A stretch of 64,000 nt of DNA from Yamagishiella unicocca (GCA_003116995.1 BDSL01000009.1:186001-250000); one strand, 5' to 3'. Numbered from the stretch's first letter, positions 1 through 12,700 are shown. The notes: generated by a model not told the origin, from the sequence alone. Program-made: numbers and translations.

Positions 1-262
1 ACATGCCGCCCACCCGCCCGCCCGCCGCCCTCCCGCCCGCCCGCCTGCCCGGGCGCTTTCCAAGCCGCAGCCCCAAGTGCCGTGGTGCCGTTGCTTTTGC
101 TGCCAGCACGGAGCTCCCAACCACCTCTACCGTACAGCCAGGCGCTGCCGACGCGTGGGGGCACGTAGCCTCTGGCGCCCCAGCCGCGCGGTCGGCCTGA
201 TGGGCGTCGCGATGCGCGCCGTGTCCTGTCGTGCCCCGCCGGCTGCCCCCCGCCTGACCGAC

Positions 263-3200
263 CTGCAGCTTCCGTTGTGCGGCCACCAAGTGATCCTTCT
301 GGGCCTGCTTGTTGAGCTGAGCTGCCATGATCCGCTTCAGCCGCTCCTGAGGGGTCTCCTTGCCTGCGGACGCAGCTGCACCGCCAGAACCCCCGCCAGC
401 AGCAGCTGCGGGAGCTCCCGCCGCCCTGCCGCCGCCGCCTGCTGACCCGACGGCCGCCGCCACGAGCCCCGTCGTCGTCGCCTGCACGCCGGTGAGCAGG
501 CCGGTGCTCGGAGCGGTCAGCCAGTCAGCCAGTCAGCCAGGGAGCTCGGGGCCGATGCTGTTGCATCCCCCCACGATGCGGTATCACCCCAAGGCGGCGG
601 GCCGCAGGCGGCGGGCAGCTGGCGAAGCCAACGTCCTATGCATGGTATAGACATAACCGCTAACCACCAACCGCAGGATGTGTAAGGACAGTGTAAAACG
701 ACAGGCAGCCAGCTCGCGGCCTGGATGCTGTTTGTTGGAACAGCCCGAGGGTGTCGTGGTGGCGGCAGCTTGTCGCGCTGCCGCATGATTGCCGCCGCAC
801 GGCCGCCCGCCGCGATTCACCCAACGGCAGGCCCCTGCAGGAGCTTCGGCCGCCCCGGCGACATCGCAGCTGGTAGACGGCGCCGGCGGGGGGGGCAGGC
901 AGGCAGCTACCCCGGGCGGCTGGTCCCCACCTTGCTCGCGCCGGGACCTGACGTGCTCGCGCCCGCGCCCGACCGCTGCCTGTCACGAACCAGGTCCGCG
1001 TTCCCACCGCCAGCACCAGCACCGTAGGATCGGTCCCGCTCCCGCTCCCTGTCTCGCTCCCGCTCCCGCTCCCTGTCCCGCTCCCGCTCGCGGTCCCTGC
1101 TGCGGCTCCTGCTGCGGCTGCGGCTGCTGCGGTGCTGCTCGTAGCGACGGCGGTAGCTGTAGCCATGGTAGTCGCGCTCCCGCTCCCGCTCCCTCTCGCG
1201 CTCATCGCGCTCCCGCTCGCGGCGCCCGCCTCCTCCGCCGCCACCTCGCTCGCGCCGGCTCTCGGCCGCGGCCCTGACCAACGCGAAGGCGCCCACACGC
1301 AACCACACGCCAGGCGGCAGCAGGTGAGCCTCGGACTACCGCAGTCGCAAAGCAGCAGGACTTTCACGTCGCCGGAAGAAAGCAGTTCAACATCACGGCG
1401 TGTGGCTGAGAAAGAACGTGCGCGCTCCAACGACGTTCAGCATGCACGAGATGCTCGATAGCACGCCGCTTGGTCTGGGTGCGGGTGAGGGTGTAGGTGC
1501 TGCAGCCCCCCCTCCGTCCCCCCCCCTAGGTGTGGGTTTCCTCTCACCCCCCTCCCTCCGCAAACCTGCGCCCCCCTCCCCCCCCGCGCCTGGCCACGCG
1601 TGATCGCCCATGTAGCGGCCCCCAGTAGCGCTGATGCGGACCGTCGGCTCCACGTCAGGTCCTGTGCGTCACCCCACCGACCCCTCCCCGAAGCCACACC
1701 GTATCGCCTGCACGGTTGTGGGAGGCAGCGGAATGGGCTGTGCGCCCAGCGCCGCAGGGTCGGGCATGTCGGGCAGCGCGTCCAGGATGCCCTCCTCGCG
1801 CTCAAACATGGACCTGAGGGCTCACCGGCCGCCAGGGGGAGGGGTGGTGTTGGTTTGGGTGGGGTGGGGTTGGATGGGGGTCGCAAGGCTCATCATTGGG
1901 GGGGGCACGGAAACATGGCAGCCAAGGCTCATCATTCGGAATTCCGAATTGCTCTCGGCCCTCTGGGCGCCACAGCAGCTGCTCACGAAGTGAGAGCAGC
2001 CCGCTAGAGGGGTCGGGAGGGCCGAGGACTGCAGGACCGACAGCCAACCCGAGGTCCCGCCGCTGCCCCGCTGTAAACGCGTTCGGAGCTGAGGCCCAGT
2101 CGCCCCCACATACGGCAGGTCAACATACGGCAGGTCACCGGGCCTCCGCTGGTTCCGGTACCCACCTGTCGATGTTGGGTCGGTTGGCCGCCTGCTGCTG
2201 TTGCTGCTGCGCGAGGGCAATCACGCCCCCCGGCGCCACCTCGCCGCCGCGGCCGCCCGCCCCGGCACGCGGCCCCTGTTCCGTGGACGTGAACTCCGTG
2301 ATGAACTGCGGGCGGCTGCTGGTGTGGGGCCTGGAGCCGGGCACAACACGCGGGCCAGCAGGCGGTCTACGGAGGGCACACGGCATGCAGCGACGCGACA
2401 GCGGTGCACCACCACCACCACCACCACCGGGCAGCACCACTACCACCACCACCACCACCACCACCACCGGCAGCAGCAGCAGCACCACCACCACGACTAC
2501 CGCCGGCAGGGACGCGGCGCACGTGGTATAGCCGCCGCACGTCTTAACGCAACAAGGTGGGCAGAGACTGGGAACCGTGAGTGCCAAGGTCGTGCATGTG
2601 CCGCTCACCTCTTCGGCGACCGCGACCGTGACCGGGAGCTGGACCGCGACGTGGACCGCCTGCACGGAGCCAGGCCGGGGGGGAACGAGTGACACGGTGA
2701 CATATCCAGGGAAGGGGGCGTTGTGGGAAACATAGCCCATCCCAGCAGAGGCGGCGCCGGGGCCTTAGGGAGGTAGTTGCGAAATAGCACGGGCTGATCG
2801 TGCTTCGGGCCGCTGCTGCCGCCTTACAGCGGTGCCTCCCTTCCATTGTTGCCACGGGGCCCGGCGCCATGAATCGGCCCCATTGCTCCCTCGCGCAGGC
2901 ATGTCGTACCTGCGCCTGTAGTCGCCCTCGTCCGGAGACTCGCGGGAGGGCCTGCCGGGGCCAGGACGCCGCACGAGCAGCAGGCAGGCGGTGGGGGGTG
3001 GCGGTGGGGACAGCCGACACCAGGGAGAGAGGCGAGAAGACCATGGGAGGGCAGGGGGCGGGAGGAGGTCCAGCACCGGTGGGAGCTAGCAGTGCAGTGC
3101 AGTGCAGTGCGGTGCAGTGCAGTGCAGTCCTGTGCACATCCCCCATGCGACGCGACCAGCAGCGCAAAGAGCTGCTGCACCGAGTGCTGCAGGGGCCCCC

Positions 3201-6125
3201 CGCTGCACGCTCCGACGAGGCGAGCACCGGGGGCGGCCGCGTGCGAGCGCTGGCTGCACCTTACCGTGGCGGCAGCACGTGGCTGTCCTTGGCTGACGAC
3301 TTGGAGGGTGGCGGCTGCGTCCAGTCCCTCGCGGTGCCAATGGGCACACCGGCGGGGTTCAGCCCCATACCCGCCATGCGCCGGGCTCGCTCGCGGGTGC
3401 CCTTGCGGCTCACACGGCGCCTGCGGAGCAGCGCAGGGTGGGCGGGGGAGGGGTTGAGAGGTGAGGGCGGGAGTGGGCAGGGCCGAAGGTACGGGTGGGT
3501 GGCACGTGGCAGCCGGCGCCGATGTGGCCCTCCTCGCCATGCCTGCCCAGCTCCCGTATGCCTGTCTGGGCATTAAGGCCAACACGACTGCACAGGACCA
3601 GTCCGTTGTGGTGGTTGCGCGCTGCGCCTCAGCTCGCGGACCGGCTCTGCCGCTGCGCCGGCTACCTGCTGCACCTCCTCCACCCTCAGCGCACCTAGGC
3701 GGCTTGCGCAGCCGGGCCTCCTCCTCGCCCTCCTGCTCCAGAGCCCGGTGGAGCCGGTAGGAGAAGTCGGTCAGGTTGAATTGCTCTGCGGGGCAAAAGG
3801 GGAAGGAATTTTGAGGAAGACCCGTGGATGCGAGAAGGGAGGGAGGGAGGGAGGGAAGGGGCCGGAACACGGCGAGGCATGAGGCTTGAGAGACGCCCGC
3901 CGCAGCCCGATGCAGTGGCCCGGGCGTCTGTCCGCCCGTAGTGCCCTGGAAAGGCACGGCTCCAGCACCCACCCACCCCACCGCCCCGGGGCCCCACCTG
4001 CAATGTCATCGATGCGGTCGTCCTCCGCCTCCAGCCCCGCGTCCTCGCCCCCACCGCCCTCCTCCTCGCTCTCCTCCTCGCTGTCCGAGTCACTGCTGCT
4101 GCTGCTGCTGCTGTCGTCGCCACCCCCCCCGCCGCCGCCACCTCCCGCGCCGCCGCCGCCACCGCCGCCACCGTAGTTGAAGCCAACGGCCGCAAACGCC
4201 CCCGCACCTGAGCTCGCGGGTGGTGGCAGCACACGGACAGCAGCGGGATCGCACCAGGATGCGCACCGAAGTGGTCTGGCAGCAGGTGGTGGTCAATCTC
4301 CGGCTAGGTCTGGCAGCAGGTGGTGGTCAATCCCCGGCTAGGACGGCATGCGGACATCGCCCCCGGGCACAGCTAGCGTACCAGCACCACACCACCACAC
4401 CACCAAACACCAAACACGGTCATGCGAACCCCGGCTGCAGACCTCGCGGCAACGGTTCCGGTGAAGCGCGCAGGGGCGATGCTCCCCCTCGCCTCCGTGC
4501 CGCCGCCTCGGCGCCCTCCCGGGTTACCCGGGCGCTCAACACGCAGCAACACACGGCCGGCGCCGCATCCCTTTCCCGCTGGGCGCTGGGTGCATGCCCC
4601 CGGGGTGGACCACACGGCACAGCAGCCCCGGCCCGCCCTGGCCCCGTCGCCCGCTCGCACCCGCCGTCGGCATGGCCATGCTGAGGGGCTGCGGGTTGCG
4701 CTGGCCGGCTGCTGCTGCCGCCGCCGCCGTGGCCGCTGCGCGCATGGCGGCCCGAATCTCGATGTTCTCCTGCTTCGCAAACGTCAGCCCCTCCTGCTCG
4801 GCTAGCCCCTTGGCCGCCAGCCGGACCACATCGCGGAAGCTCTCGAAGCGCAGAGACTGAAGTCAGGGGCAAGGGTCAAGGTCAAGGGCGGGGCAGGGGC
4901 AAGGGCGAGGTCAAGGGCGGGGTCAAGGGCGGGGTCAAGGGCGGGGCCAGGGGCAAGGGCGGGGCCGGGCAGCAGTGGGTCGCGGGATGAGGTACTGGAA
5001 CACCGTGCGTGAGCTGGCGGAGCCAGAGGCAGCAGCCGCGGCGAACTCCGAGCTTGCAAGCCGCTGCCGGCGGAGTGGCGTCCGCCGGCAGTGCGGTTGG
5101 AGCACGGGGAAGCAGTGCCCGGGGCGGCCTGAGCTCCCGTTGCAGGGAAACGAGCCGTTACTTGGTGCACGTGACAGGGGGCACGTAGGAGGGGGAGGTA
5201 AGGAGGGGACACCGACCACTTGCACGCTGCACGGATTGGGTCACTAGGCGGCACCCACGCAGCAAAAACCCAAATCGCCAAGACGCCGGTTGGGCGCGTG
5301 AACGCCGTGCAGTGGATGGCCGCGGCTGTGGACATTACTCGGGGGGGGGCCAGGAAGCCCGGACGATGCCGCAACTCGCGGGGAAAGCAGCCAAACAACT
5401 CAGGCTTTGCGGGTACCTGTTGCTTCTGTCTGTCTGGTTGCGTGAAAGCATTTCCTTTGACGCCTATCCTCATGGCTCCCACCTCATGTACCCGACCGCA
5501 TGACAGGCGTCCTCGTGCCTAGTGGCCCAGCTACGATACAGCGACCCCCAGGGCTGCCAACCCCATGTCATGTACGTCCTGAAACACAGTTCTAGGGACT
5601 TGAATCTACCCATCAGCCCTGACCCTGTTGCGTCGGATAAGAAGGCCCGAGGTCGGGTGACATCGCCCTAGGCATAAGTTCCTCTGGCACCCTCCCGCCG
5701 CAGCACCTGGTCAAGCCTCTCCTCCTGCTGCGTCTTTGGGCGAGTCCATGCTGACGCATCGGGTTCTTTGTAGAAATCCAGTAGCGCTCGGCCGTCGAAT
5801 CGGTCGATGAGGGAGCCACCGTTCCCCCAGGAAATCAGGCCCGTCCCGCTCTCAAGGTTCTGATGCTGCTCTGAGTTTCGGACGATTTTACAGGGCCGAC
5901 CTTCTACAAATAAGTAATTCAATGGATGCTCCACCTGCAGCAAGCAGAACGCAGGACCAGGGCTCTGTTCCGCATACTTTTCTAGTACATATGCCTTTGA
6001 AGGACCCCAGCGGGCACCTGTGTCTCCGCAATCTCCGCTTTTCGCTCCGCACGCCGCTTATTGTCCTCAGACATTTCTTTAAGCTTGCGGGCATGAGCGC
6101 GGGCGTCATGGTAATAGCTAGCCAT
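263..6125 (-). CDS. CLASRP: CLASRP/SWAP-family SR-related alternative-splicing regulator (3' partial)
   Basis: Nuclear pre-mRNA splicing regulator of the CLK4-associating SR-rich family. Twelve exons fit in phase: 6125-6018, 5934-5707, 4856-4661, 4207-3998, 3785-3695, 3420-3265, 2951-2910, 2659-2609, 2315-2166, 1813-1700, 1273-931 and 481-263 (636 aa so far). The family order is present. The N-terminal SWAP/DRY_EERY domain (aa 1-150) has HARKLKEM, then IDRFDGRALLDFY, then LRFESFRDVV. GAFAAVGFNYGG follows with an acidic Ser run, then EQFNLTDFSYR, RRVSRKGTRERARR, short RS blocks, FITEFTS with a Gln run, an RS/RE/RD-rich region (exon 11) and the C-terminal TPQERLKRIMAAQLNK block. The exon at 481-263 ends CAG|GTCGGT; the charged coiled C-terminus typical of the family must lie left of the window, although the frame also stays open to base 1. 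The start is the first ATG in frame with the conserved N-terminus. The family is known from animals and plants (recalled, not searched). Confidence 0.85.
3091..3128. repeat. AGTGC pentanucleotide microsatellite
   Basis: About seven near-perfect AGTGC units in CLASRP intron 6 (one GGTGC variant). A related TGTGC array lies in an intron of the F-box gene at 36986. Confidence 0.9.
4864..4972. repeat. Minisatellite of GGGGCAAGGGC/GGTCAAGGGC units
   Basis: Imperfect short tandem units at the distal end of the 850-nt intron 2 of CLASRP, directly upstream (in gene sense) of the exon 3 acceptor. Confidence 0.75.
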
Positions 6126-7190
6126 TCTCCTCTGGCCTATGGTGCATTAAACTTAAATCCAGTTACAATAATGGAAACGACGACAATTTCTCCAGAGAGG
6201 GTACCTCCATGAGGATTTCCGTACCAGGCCGTTCCCCTCTTCCGTACCAGAGCCAGGACGGTTGTTCCTTATTCGATGCTTCGATTGATCCAGTTGTTCG
6301 AATGATCCAGTTGTTCGAACCATACCCATACACAACCCTCGGAAACGCTATGTCCGAAGAGGGAAGGGGCGCAGTCCTGACAGTGGTTCTGTTCGGATAG
6401 GACATGGAGCAGGACGTCTTCCAGGTGATGGGTGGATGGATGGCTCCCAAGGCATGGTCCACTTTCTGGACACGCAGCTTACATGCGCGGACGGCGTCGT
6501 CTTCTCCGCTGATCCCCCTCACGGCGGATTATTATTTACCCCTCACGACATACCCTTACGGCGCTGTCACTTCGTGATTTGCGTAACGCCGGCCAGACCA
6601 TGCCAGACGGTCCGTTTTAATTGCATCACGTACATGGCTTCCCCCGCAAAACAATCCTACTCACATGCCTTCCCTCCTGGAGAACTGGTAGGTGCTGCAT
6701 GTCATGGCGCCTTCCCCGGTAGTGATCACGACCATAACGGTACCGAACCTAGTAGGTTTACATGTACAAATTGCCATACGTGTCCCGTAGGCGCTTGCTC
6801 TATTCCACAAGCGCTATCTTGACCAGTGCAAGCGCACAACGTGTGTCAGTTGCAAATCTTCCGAGCTTGTGTCTGGGAAGGAAAAAATGACGCCGCTGCG
6901 TTCTTCGTTCATTTGGCCCCATTTCCGCCGGGTAGCCAGGTTTTGAATGTCCCTACCTACTTACCGCTCTGCAATTGCGTCACCGCCCCGCTTATAAACA
7001 ACTATCTGACAGGATGCAATATTGGGAGGAAACAGCGACGTCAAACCGGCCTAAGGTCGGTTCGGACGCGTATATACATGCCTTTCCACCCCAAACACCA
7101 GCAGACCTCAGCCCAGACGAGAAGCACTGACCTCCTCAGTCGCACCCGCCGTCACCCGTCTCACAAGCCCCTCCTCCCCCCGGAATGGCC
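6126..7190. other. Intergenic: CLASRP 5' flank and 3' UTR of the membrane-protein gene
   Basis: GC is clearly lower than in the genes. It should hold the CLASRP promoter (minus strand) and the 3' UTR of the next gene; TTACA at 6758-6762 is a minus-strand TGTAA poly(A) candidate. A short direct repeat, GATCCAGTTGTTCGAA, occurs twice near 6288-6321. The open frames here show no protein character and I call no gene. Confidence 0.5.
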
Positions 7191-8651
7191 TCACGGGCTC
7201 TCATAGTACACGTCAATGGTGGGGCCCTGCCGGCTGCCCCTGGGGCCATTCGCCCATGCGCCACCCCTGGCCCCCGGCCGCGGCGGGTACGGCTGTCCTC
7301 TGCCACCGTAACCCGCGTTGTACCGGTACCCCTGCTGGTGCGTCCCAGGTCCATAGTAGCCTTCCTGCTGCTGCGCACCGCCACCGTATCCACCGTATCC
7401 ACCGTTTGAGTAGAACCGCGGGTCGGTCTGGTTCGCGCTACCCGGACCTGCTGGCAGCATGCACGAGTAGGGCTTGGGGTCAAGGGCCAGGCCCGTACTC
7501 AGGGCACAACCGCACCGACCGGCGGCCATCCACAGGCAGAGCGGCCGCCTCCCCACGGTATCCCTCCGCGCGCCCACATTCCCCGCACGCGCTCCCGCCC
7601 ATGGACTACCACCGAATGGTGACAGACGATAGACGGCGTCACCAACGACGCTCGCAAGGCCCGAGTGGTGCGCATCACCCTTAGCCCGACATGCTCGGGC
7701 CCAAATCCCCGATCCACTCCGTCACCCTGCCCGCCCTCGCCCGGAAGGACTCACCATCCGGACCCGGCCCGCCGCCACCTGCACCGCCCGGCAGAAACGG
7801 CAGCTGCACCCCGAAGACCTGGTGCGCCGTGTACACCGCCAACACCAGGGTGCCCACTGTGAGCACGAACTGACTCACACGGGTTTACGTTGACGAGGAG
7901 AAGGGGGGCCACGTAAGGGTTCAGGACAGGGGACATTGTACCGGGGCATAACGCAAAGGGAAGGGTAGCGCACTCCGCAGTCCATTTGCCTTCACTCTGC
8001 CGAGAAGCGCGTGCAGGTATCGCCCTGCCAAAGGCTCCGCCCTCCCCCACATCTCACCGCCAGCACGCTCTGCAGCAGCGCCAGCCCCAGCAGCGCCAGC
8101 GCCCCCTTCACGCTGTTCTCCACCTGGTGGTGGCGGGGCGCACAACAGCGTGTGTGGCAGACTTCAGTTGCGACCTGTAACGCCCAGGTAAAGGTCAATT
8201 TACCACCCAAATCGAGTCGCTATGCAGTGCCCGTCTGCCAACCGCCCCCTTCACAACACACGCCACATCACCCATCCACCCCAGTACCCTCAGCTGCAAC
8301 CCACGGCTTCACCATCGCATTTCCGGCGCGTTCTCCCGATAACGCACTTCGCTAGGACATTTCCGGCGCCCTGTCGGCTCTTCTTGCCCCCTTCTCCTTC
8401 CCCCACCAAGTTCTCCAGCATGCATATCCAAACGGCTGTCCTAAACGGTGTTTTTCGTACACGGGTTTTCCTCGCAACTCCACACCCTCCTCCCCCTTGC
8501 ACGCGCCTCCCGCCTCACGCACCGCTCTCCGCTTGACGTACGCCGGCAGGAGCGACAGAGCTGCATCGGACAGGCGGCCCACCAGGAAGGCCAGGAAGCC
8601 GGTGACTGCATCTACCACGGTGCGTGCAACCTCGGACAGCGGGTCCGCGTC
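7191..8651 (-). CDS. Small membrane protein with Tyr/Gly-rich C-terminal tail, function unknown (5' end unresolved)
   Basis: Not recognised as a named family. Four exons fit in phase: 8651-8523, 8123-8058, 7869-7755 and 7447-7191 (188 aa). The protein begins DADPLSEVARTVVDAVTGF. Two hydrophobic segments follow (GALALLGLALLQSVLAFVL, then VGTLVLAVYTAHQVFGV), then a Gly/Pro linker and a low-complexity tail with YGGYGGG, QQQEGYYG and GYGGRG ending in VYYESP. This suggests one or two membrane helices with a soluble YG-rich tail. No in-frame ATG precedes exon 8651 before a stop. The first coding exon is probably a very short one upstream, for example the ATG followed by GTCAGC at about 8810, or another before 9800. 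The 8124-8522 intron carries a copy of the dispersed repeat. Confidence 0.55.
8418..8481 (+). repeat. Dispersed intronic repeat, copy 1
   Basis: Starts GCATGCAT, passes through CTGTCCTAAACGG and CGTACACGGG and ends near CTCGCAACTCC. Other full copies are at 25625 (minus), 58560 and 59688. It lies antisense in an intron of the membrane-protein gene. Confidence 0.65.
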
Positions 8652-9848
8652 CTGAACCCAGATCGCGGGCAGCGTGGGGGCGCGTGGTTCGGGTCGAGAG
8701 GGGGCCCAGCAGGGTGGCTGGGAGGTCACGCCTCGCCGGCCTCGCCGAGTGAGTCGCTTACCGTGTATTGCACCCTCCGGGCCTATTGCGAAACTGACCG
8801 TGAGCTGACCATGCGCCGCCACAAAGGCAAGAAGTGCAATTCTTCTTATCCCTGGCTCTCCAAGATGCCAGTCAGGTGGGTTTCACTACATGCGCGATGC
8901 TTAATTGACAAAAACAGGAAAGGGATTCGACATCTGGGAATGCGTAAGGCAGGAAGTGGCGAGAAAGCATGAGGAGCGGCGGATACCGGTACGGTTGGCT
9001 GCCCTTTGCCGCAGGACGTATGTGGGCGAATACGCTGTAGCCAACATGACAACGAGGGCTGAAATGCAGTGCCATGGCATTTGTGCGGTGCCGTGGCATG
9101 TGTGCGGTCAGGCCGCTATGACCAGCGAGAGACACAAGGCTTCGATACGCGGTCGCCTGTCTCCTGGCCACCACACGCCAGTACCAGCCAGCCCCCAATG
9201 TGGCACCCCATACCCGGGCAACTAAGGACGTCCGCCTCGACCGGCGCACCTGTGTGGCTTGATTTCCTTCATAGCTTGTGCTGGGGCCATCCGTGGACCC
9301 GTCCTGCTGCGGAGGCTGTCGTTGCGGGGCTGGGGCTGCCCGTGGGTCTGAGTACACCCCTGGGGTCACGCTCCAGTCCGAGGCGGTGTGAAACGCTCCA
9401 TAGTTCCAGTCGGGTGTCGCTTTGATACGGTTGCGGACGCGGCGATTTGGCTCCGCAGTGCCGACATTCAAACCTGGGAGGTGAACTCCGTGCCCAAAGT
9501 GCCCGGAGCTGGAGCATTTGCAACCGCAGACATAATCACGGTTCCCATATGCATTATTTACGGGTTTTGTAAGCTGTGGAGAGTGGTGTTGGAACATCGT
9601 GTGCGCCATAATGAGCACTTTCAAGGCTACAAGGTGTGCGTTTTTGAAGTCTGTTGCATTTGTCCTACTCCTAGTTCACCATTGCATTAATTTTGGCAAA
9701 GTGACATGTTGCAAGTGAAGACCAAGCCCTCCCTGGAAAGTACGGCCGCCAACCAGCCCGGCATGCCTGCACAAAGCTCCCCTGGGTTGCACCTCGCTCT
9801 CCCTCTTCCTCTGCCCCGTGACCTTGAGGCTAGCGACACTCGCCAAAA
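8652..9848. promoter_or_regulatory. Divergent region between the membrane-protein gene and eS17
   Basis: It must contain the unresolved first exon of the minus-strand gene and the promoter and 5' UTR of eS17. A near-duplicate of about 20 nt around GTGCCATGGCATTTGTGCG sits near 9070-9108. No convincing TATA box or further gene is seen. Confidence 0.4.
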
Positions 9849-12675
9849 ATGGTGAGCATCCGAAGCGGCGGCGTCGTGGAGTTGGCGGCGCATTGTTTGG
9901 CGCGACTGACAAGAACTGGCAGCTGCGCATATGCAATCACGCCCTCAAGCTTGCAGCATTACCATTGATTGGACAGCATAGTGAACTACGGTCGCGGTTT
10001 GCCAATACAGGGTCGCGTGCGTACCAAGACCGTCAAGAAGGCCTCTCGTGTCATCATCGAGAAGTACTATGGCCGCCTCACGATGGACTTCGACACCAAC
10101 AAGCGTGTTGTTGAGGAGGTGGCGCTGATTGCCACCAAGCGGCTCCGCAACAAGATTGCCGGCTTCACCACGGTGCGGGATGCAGCCGCCCTGGCCCCGC
10201 GCGACTAGCCTTTTTATTAATCAACGTTCTTTTTGCCCTGCAGCATCTGATGAAGCGCATCCAGCGGGGTCCCGTCCGGGGTATCTCCCTGAAGCTCCAG
10301 GTACGCGAGGCCATGCTTAGCTTGGCTCTCTGGGAGGGGCTCCCTGCAATCTGCAACAGGAGACTACATTCAGGAGGCAGTAGCATAGTTTTCATTACCA
10401 GTCTGCGGACAGACTTGGCAAGGAGCCCCGGCGGCGGCTGTGGCGACCCAGGGACCCCGCCAGCACCGGACTGGACAACGCAGCCACCCGCGCGTGCCCC
10501 AGCAGCGGCTGGAGCATACGGAGAAGGAGCTGTGGCTTTGGAGGGGCATCATTATAACAGCACACTGCAGCGCGCTGCTGGGAAAGGGGCGGAGTCGAAT
10601 ACAGCGCATGGCGCTGTACAGCAGTCAGCATATCAGGCTTGGAGCCAGGCCACTGGAGTACTGCAGCAGCAATGAGACGTGGCAGCGGAGCTGAAACGTT
10701 CGGGAGCGTGTGCCAAGAACAGCGTTGTCCGAAAGTCTTGCGGGGGGAGGGGCCAGTCAGCTGGATTACGGTAGTGCGCATCTGGCCTGCCTGCTAACGA
10801 GCGAGCACGATTGCCTGCGGCTTGCAGGAGGAGGAGCGCGAGCGGCGCATGGACTTCGTGCCCGAGGAGTCGGCCATCAACACCCTGTCGATCGAGGTAC
10901 GTCATCTTGCGCTCTGTGTGCGATTACTGGTGGTGGCTTGGGGGTGGAACTTCCCACATACGTGAGCGCAACCACATTCAACAACTGGCGCTGAACCTGC
11001 GCCTCTCGACTGGTACGGCACAAAATGCATGCTGGCGCGGTTACTTCCAGTTATGTAGGGTAATAAGGCCGCAGGCTACGGTATCTCCGGTTTGGTGCGC
11101 GACTTGGACTCCACTATGCACATATAAACAGCTACATATGTGGATAAGTCGCAGCCTAGGGCGTGAATCGCCTAGGGGGCGAATGGTTTACGTTCCGTGC
11201 GTGCGGCAAAGACTGGTTGGTGGAGCCCAACAGGGAGTCATGTGGCATTGGCAAGCTAATGAGAATGCTGGCACGCTGAGCTGGAGAGCGGGTCACAATT
11301 GGGGTTCATCTGTGGGGCGGCAGGTTCGCAGCGGCATAGGGGGCCGACGATTATGGGATTACCATTCCGGCGCATGTCGAGAAGGAGCTTGTTGGGGCAT
11401 TCTTCGGAGCTTGTTGGGCGTACGCGACATGTCAGTTTTGAGCGTAACCGAAATAATCGAAGCCCGGTGGGGTCGTTACGCTGAACGCCGGCGTGAGTGT
11501 TTTTCGCGCTTGATCCGCTGAAGCCTATGCCCACACGAGCTTTCTCCTCGGGAGCTATTTCCCGCACGCGCGCCGTTGGTTGGTCGATGGGTCAGTGTCT
11601 TCGAATATTTGGAGGGAACTAATTTTGGGGGAGGTAAAGGTAGGCTGCGGCCGTCTGGTGGTTTTTATGTCGGGAATGTGGCAGGGGCTGTCCTGATCCC
11701 AACGCAGGTTTTCGCGGCGTTTTTCTCCCGTGACGTTCGGGCAGCTGGGAGCCCGCTAGCATGGTATTGGTTATCGATATGTGGGCGATTATATGTCAGG
11801 GTTGCTTTCGGCGAAGTCATATGAGCTGCGTGGAGTGGTAAGGGCGCGAATTTAAGCAGCGATTCGGCAAGCTGCAGACCGCCGGCACCAGCCTGGTGCA
11901 TCAGCCTGGTGCAGGTGGGCCAGAGGCGCTTGGCGTGTGCCGTGACACACGTGTGATTGCGACCAGCACGCGAGCTGTTTGGGCGACCCGGCTGAGTTGG
12001 TCGACCCAGCAATGGACTGTTGTTCGAGGTACAACTGCGTGACGTAGGACCGACCCTACGGTGGCAGGGACGACCGATCATCCCTCCATAGTACAGTAGG
12101 ATGACGCACGGAGACGCGCACTTGCATATGACTTAGCGCCACGTCGAAAAGGGAGGTACTGAACGATTGCGCCACTGCTTGCGCCCCCCCCAGGTCGACA
12201 AGGACACCCTGGATATGCTCAAGTCCATGAACATGGGCACGCTGTCTGGTGTGCAGCTGGCGCAGGTAGGGTGCAGCGGCCAACTTGGGCGACTGAGGGG
12301 GGCTGTGGGGAAATGCGGGGGGTTGGGTGGGATTGTGGCGGTCCAAACATACCAGGTATGTACGGGTGGGAATGGCGGGTAGACGTGCGGTACCGTTCTC
12401 GCATGCATGCATAATGCTTTGGGGGTGCCATGGGTTGGCAATGTCATGCTTTCATGCTTAAGTGCATGCGCAATCTACGCAGCGTGCAAATGATCTGTTC
12501 ACGTCGGGGATTTCATTTGTCGAAGAATGTTGTGTCGTGCTTTCATGTCGTGTCAAGTCACCCACATTCCTCTGCTAATGCGCTCCTTGCTCCTGCCCAA
12601 CAGCCCCAGACCGGGTTCAAGCCCTACGGCGGCGGCAACAACAACCAGAACCGCAACCAGAACAAGCAGCAGTAA
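9849..12675 (+). CDS. RPS17: 40S ribosomal protein eS17
   Basis: Structural protein of the small cytosolic ribosomal subunit. Six exons join in phase: 9849-9851, 10011-10172, 10244-10300, 10828-10896, 12194-12265 and 12604-12675, giving 144 aa, close to the usual length for the family. The sequence reads as textbook eS17: [21 protein letters not shown], then [68 protein letters not shown] and a short Gln/Asn-rich tail. The first coding exon is only the ATG, immediately followed by GTGAGC; this start is required because exon 2 begins at Gly2 of the family. Intron 4 is unusually long (1,297 nt) for a ribosomal-protein gene. A TGTAA poly(A) signal follows 21 nt after the stop codon. Confidence 0.95.
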
Positions 12676-12695
12676 GGGTGTCTTCTGGAGAAGGC

Positions 12696-12700
12696 TGTAA
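12696..12700 (+). promoter_or_regulatory. TGTAA poly(A) signal of eS17
   Basis: TGTAA just downstream of the RPS17 stop codon, the usual volvocine 3'-end signal. Confidence 0.7.

Noticed and set aside
1885..1945. Two ATGATGA boxes on the minus strand in a CLASRP intron, possible C/D snoRNA
   Set aside because: Direct repeat of AAGGCTCATCATT, but no CTGA box or terminal stem at a suitable distance.
2400..2510. His-rich frame from CAC/ACC repeats (HHYHHHHHHHH)
   Set aside because: Shadow frame of a CAC trinucleotide repeat inside CLASRP intron 8.
6436..6822. Open frame of 128 codons on the plus strand in the CLASRP upstream region
   Set aside because: No protein-like motif or codon pattern, no splice or poly(A) context; probably chance in lower-GC intergenic DNA.
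10897..12193. snoRNA search in the long eS17 intron
   Set aside because: No TGATGA/CTGA pair at snoRNA spacing on the gene strand; H/ACA type cannot be judged by eye.
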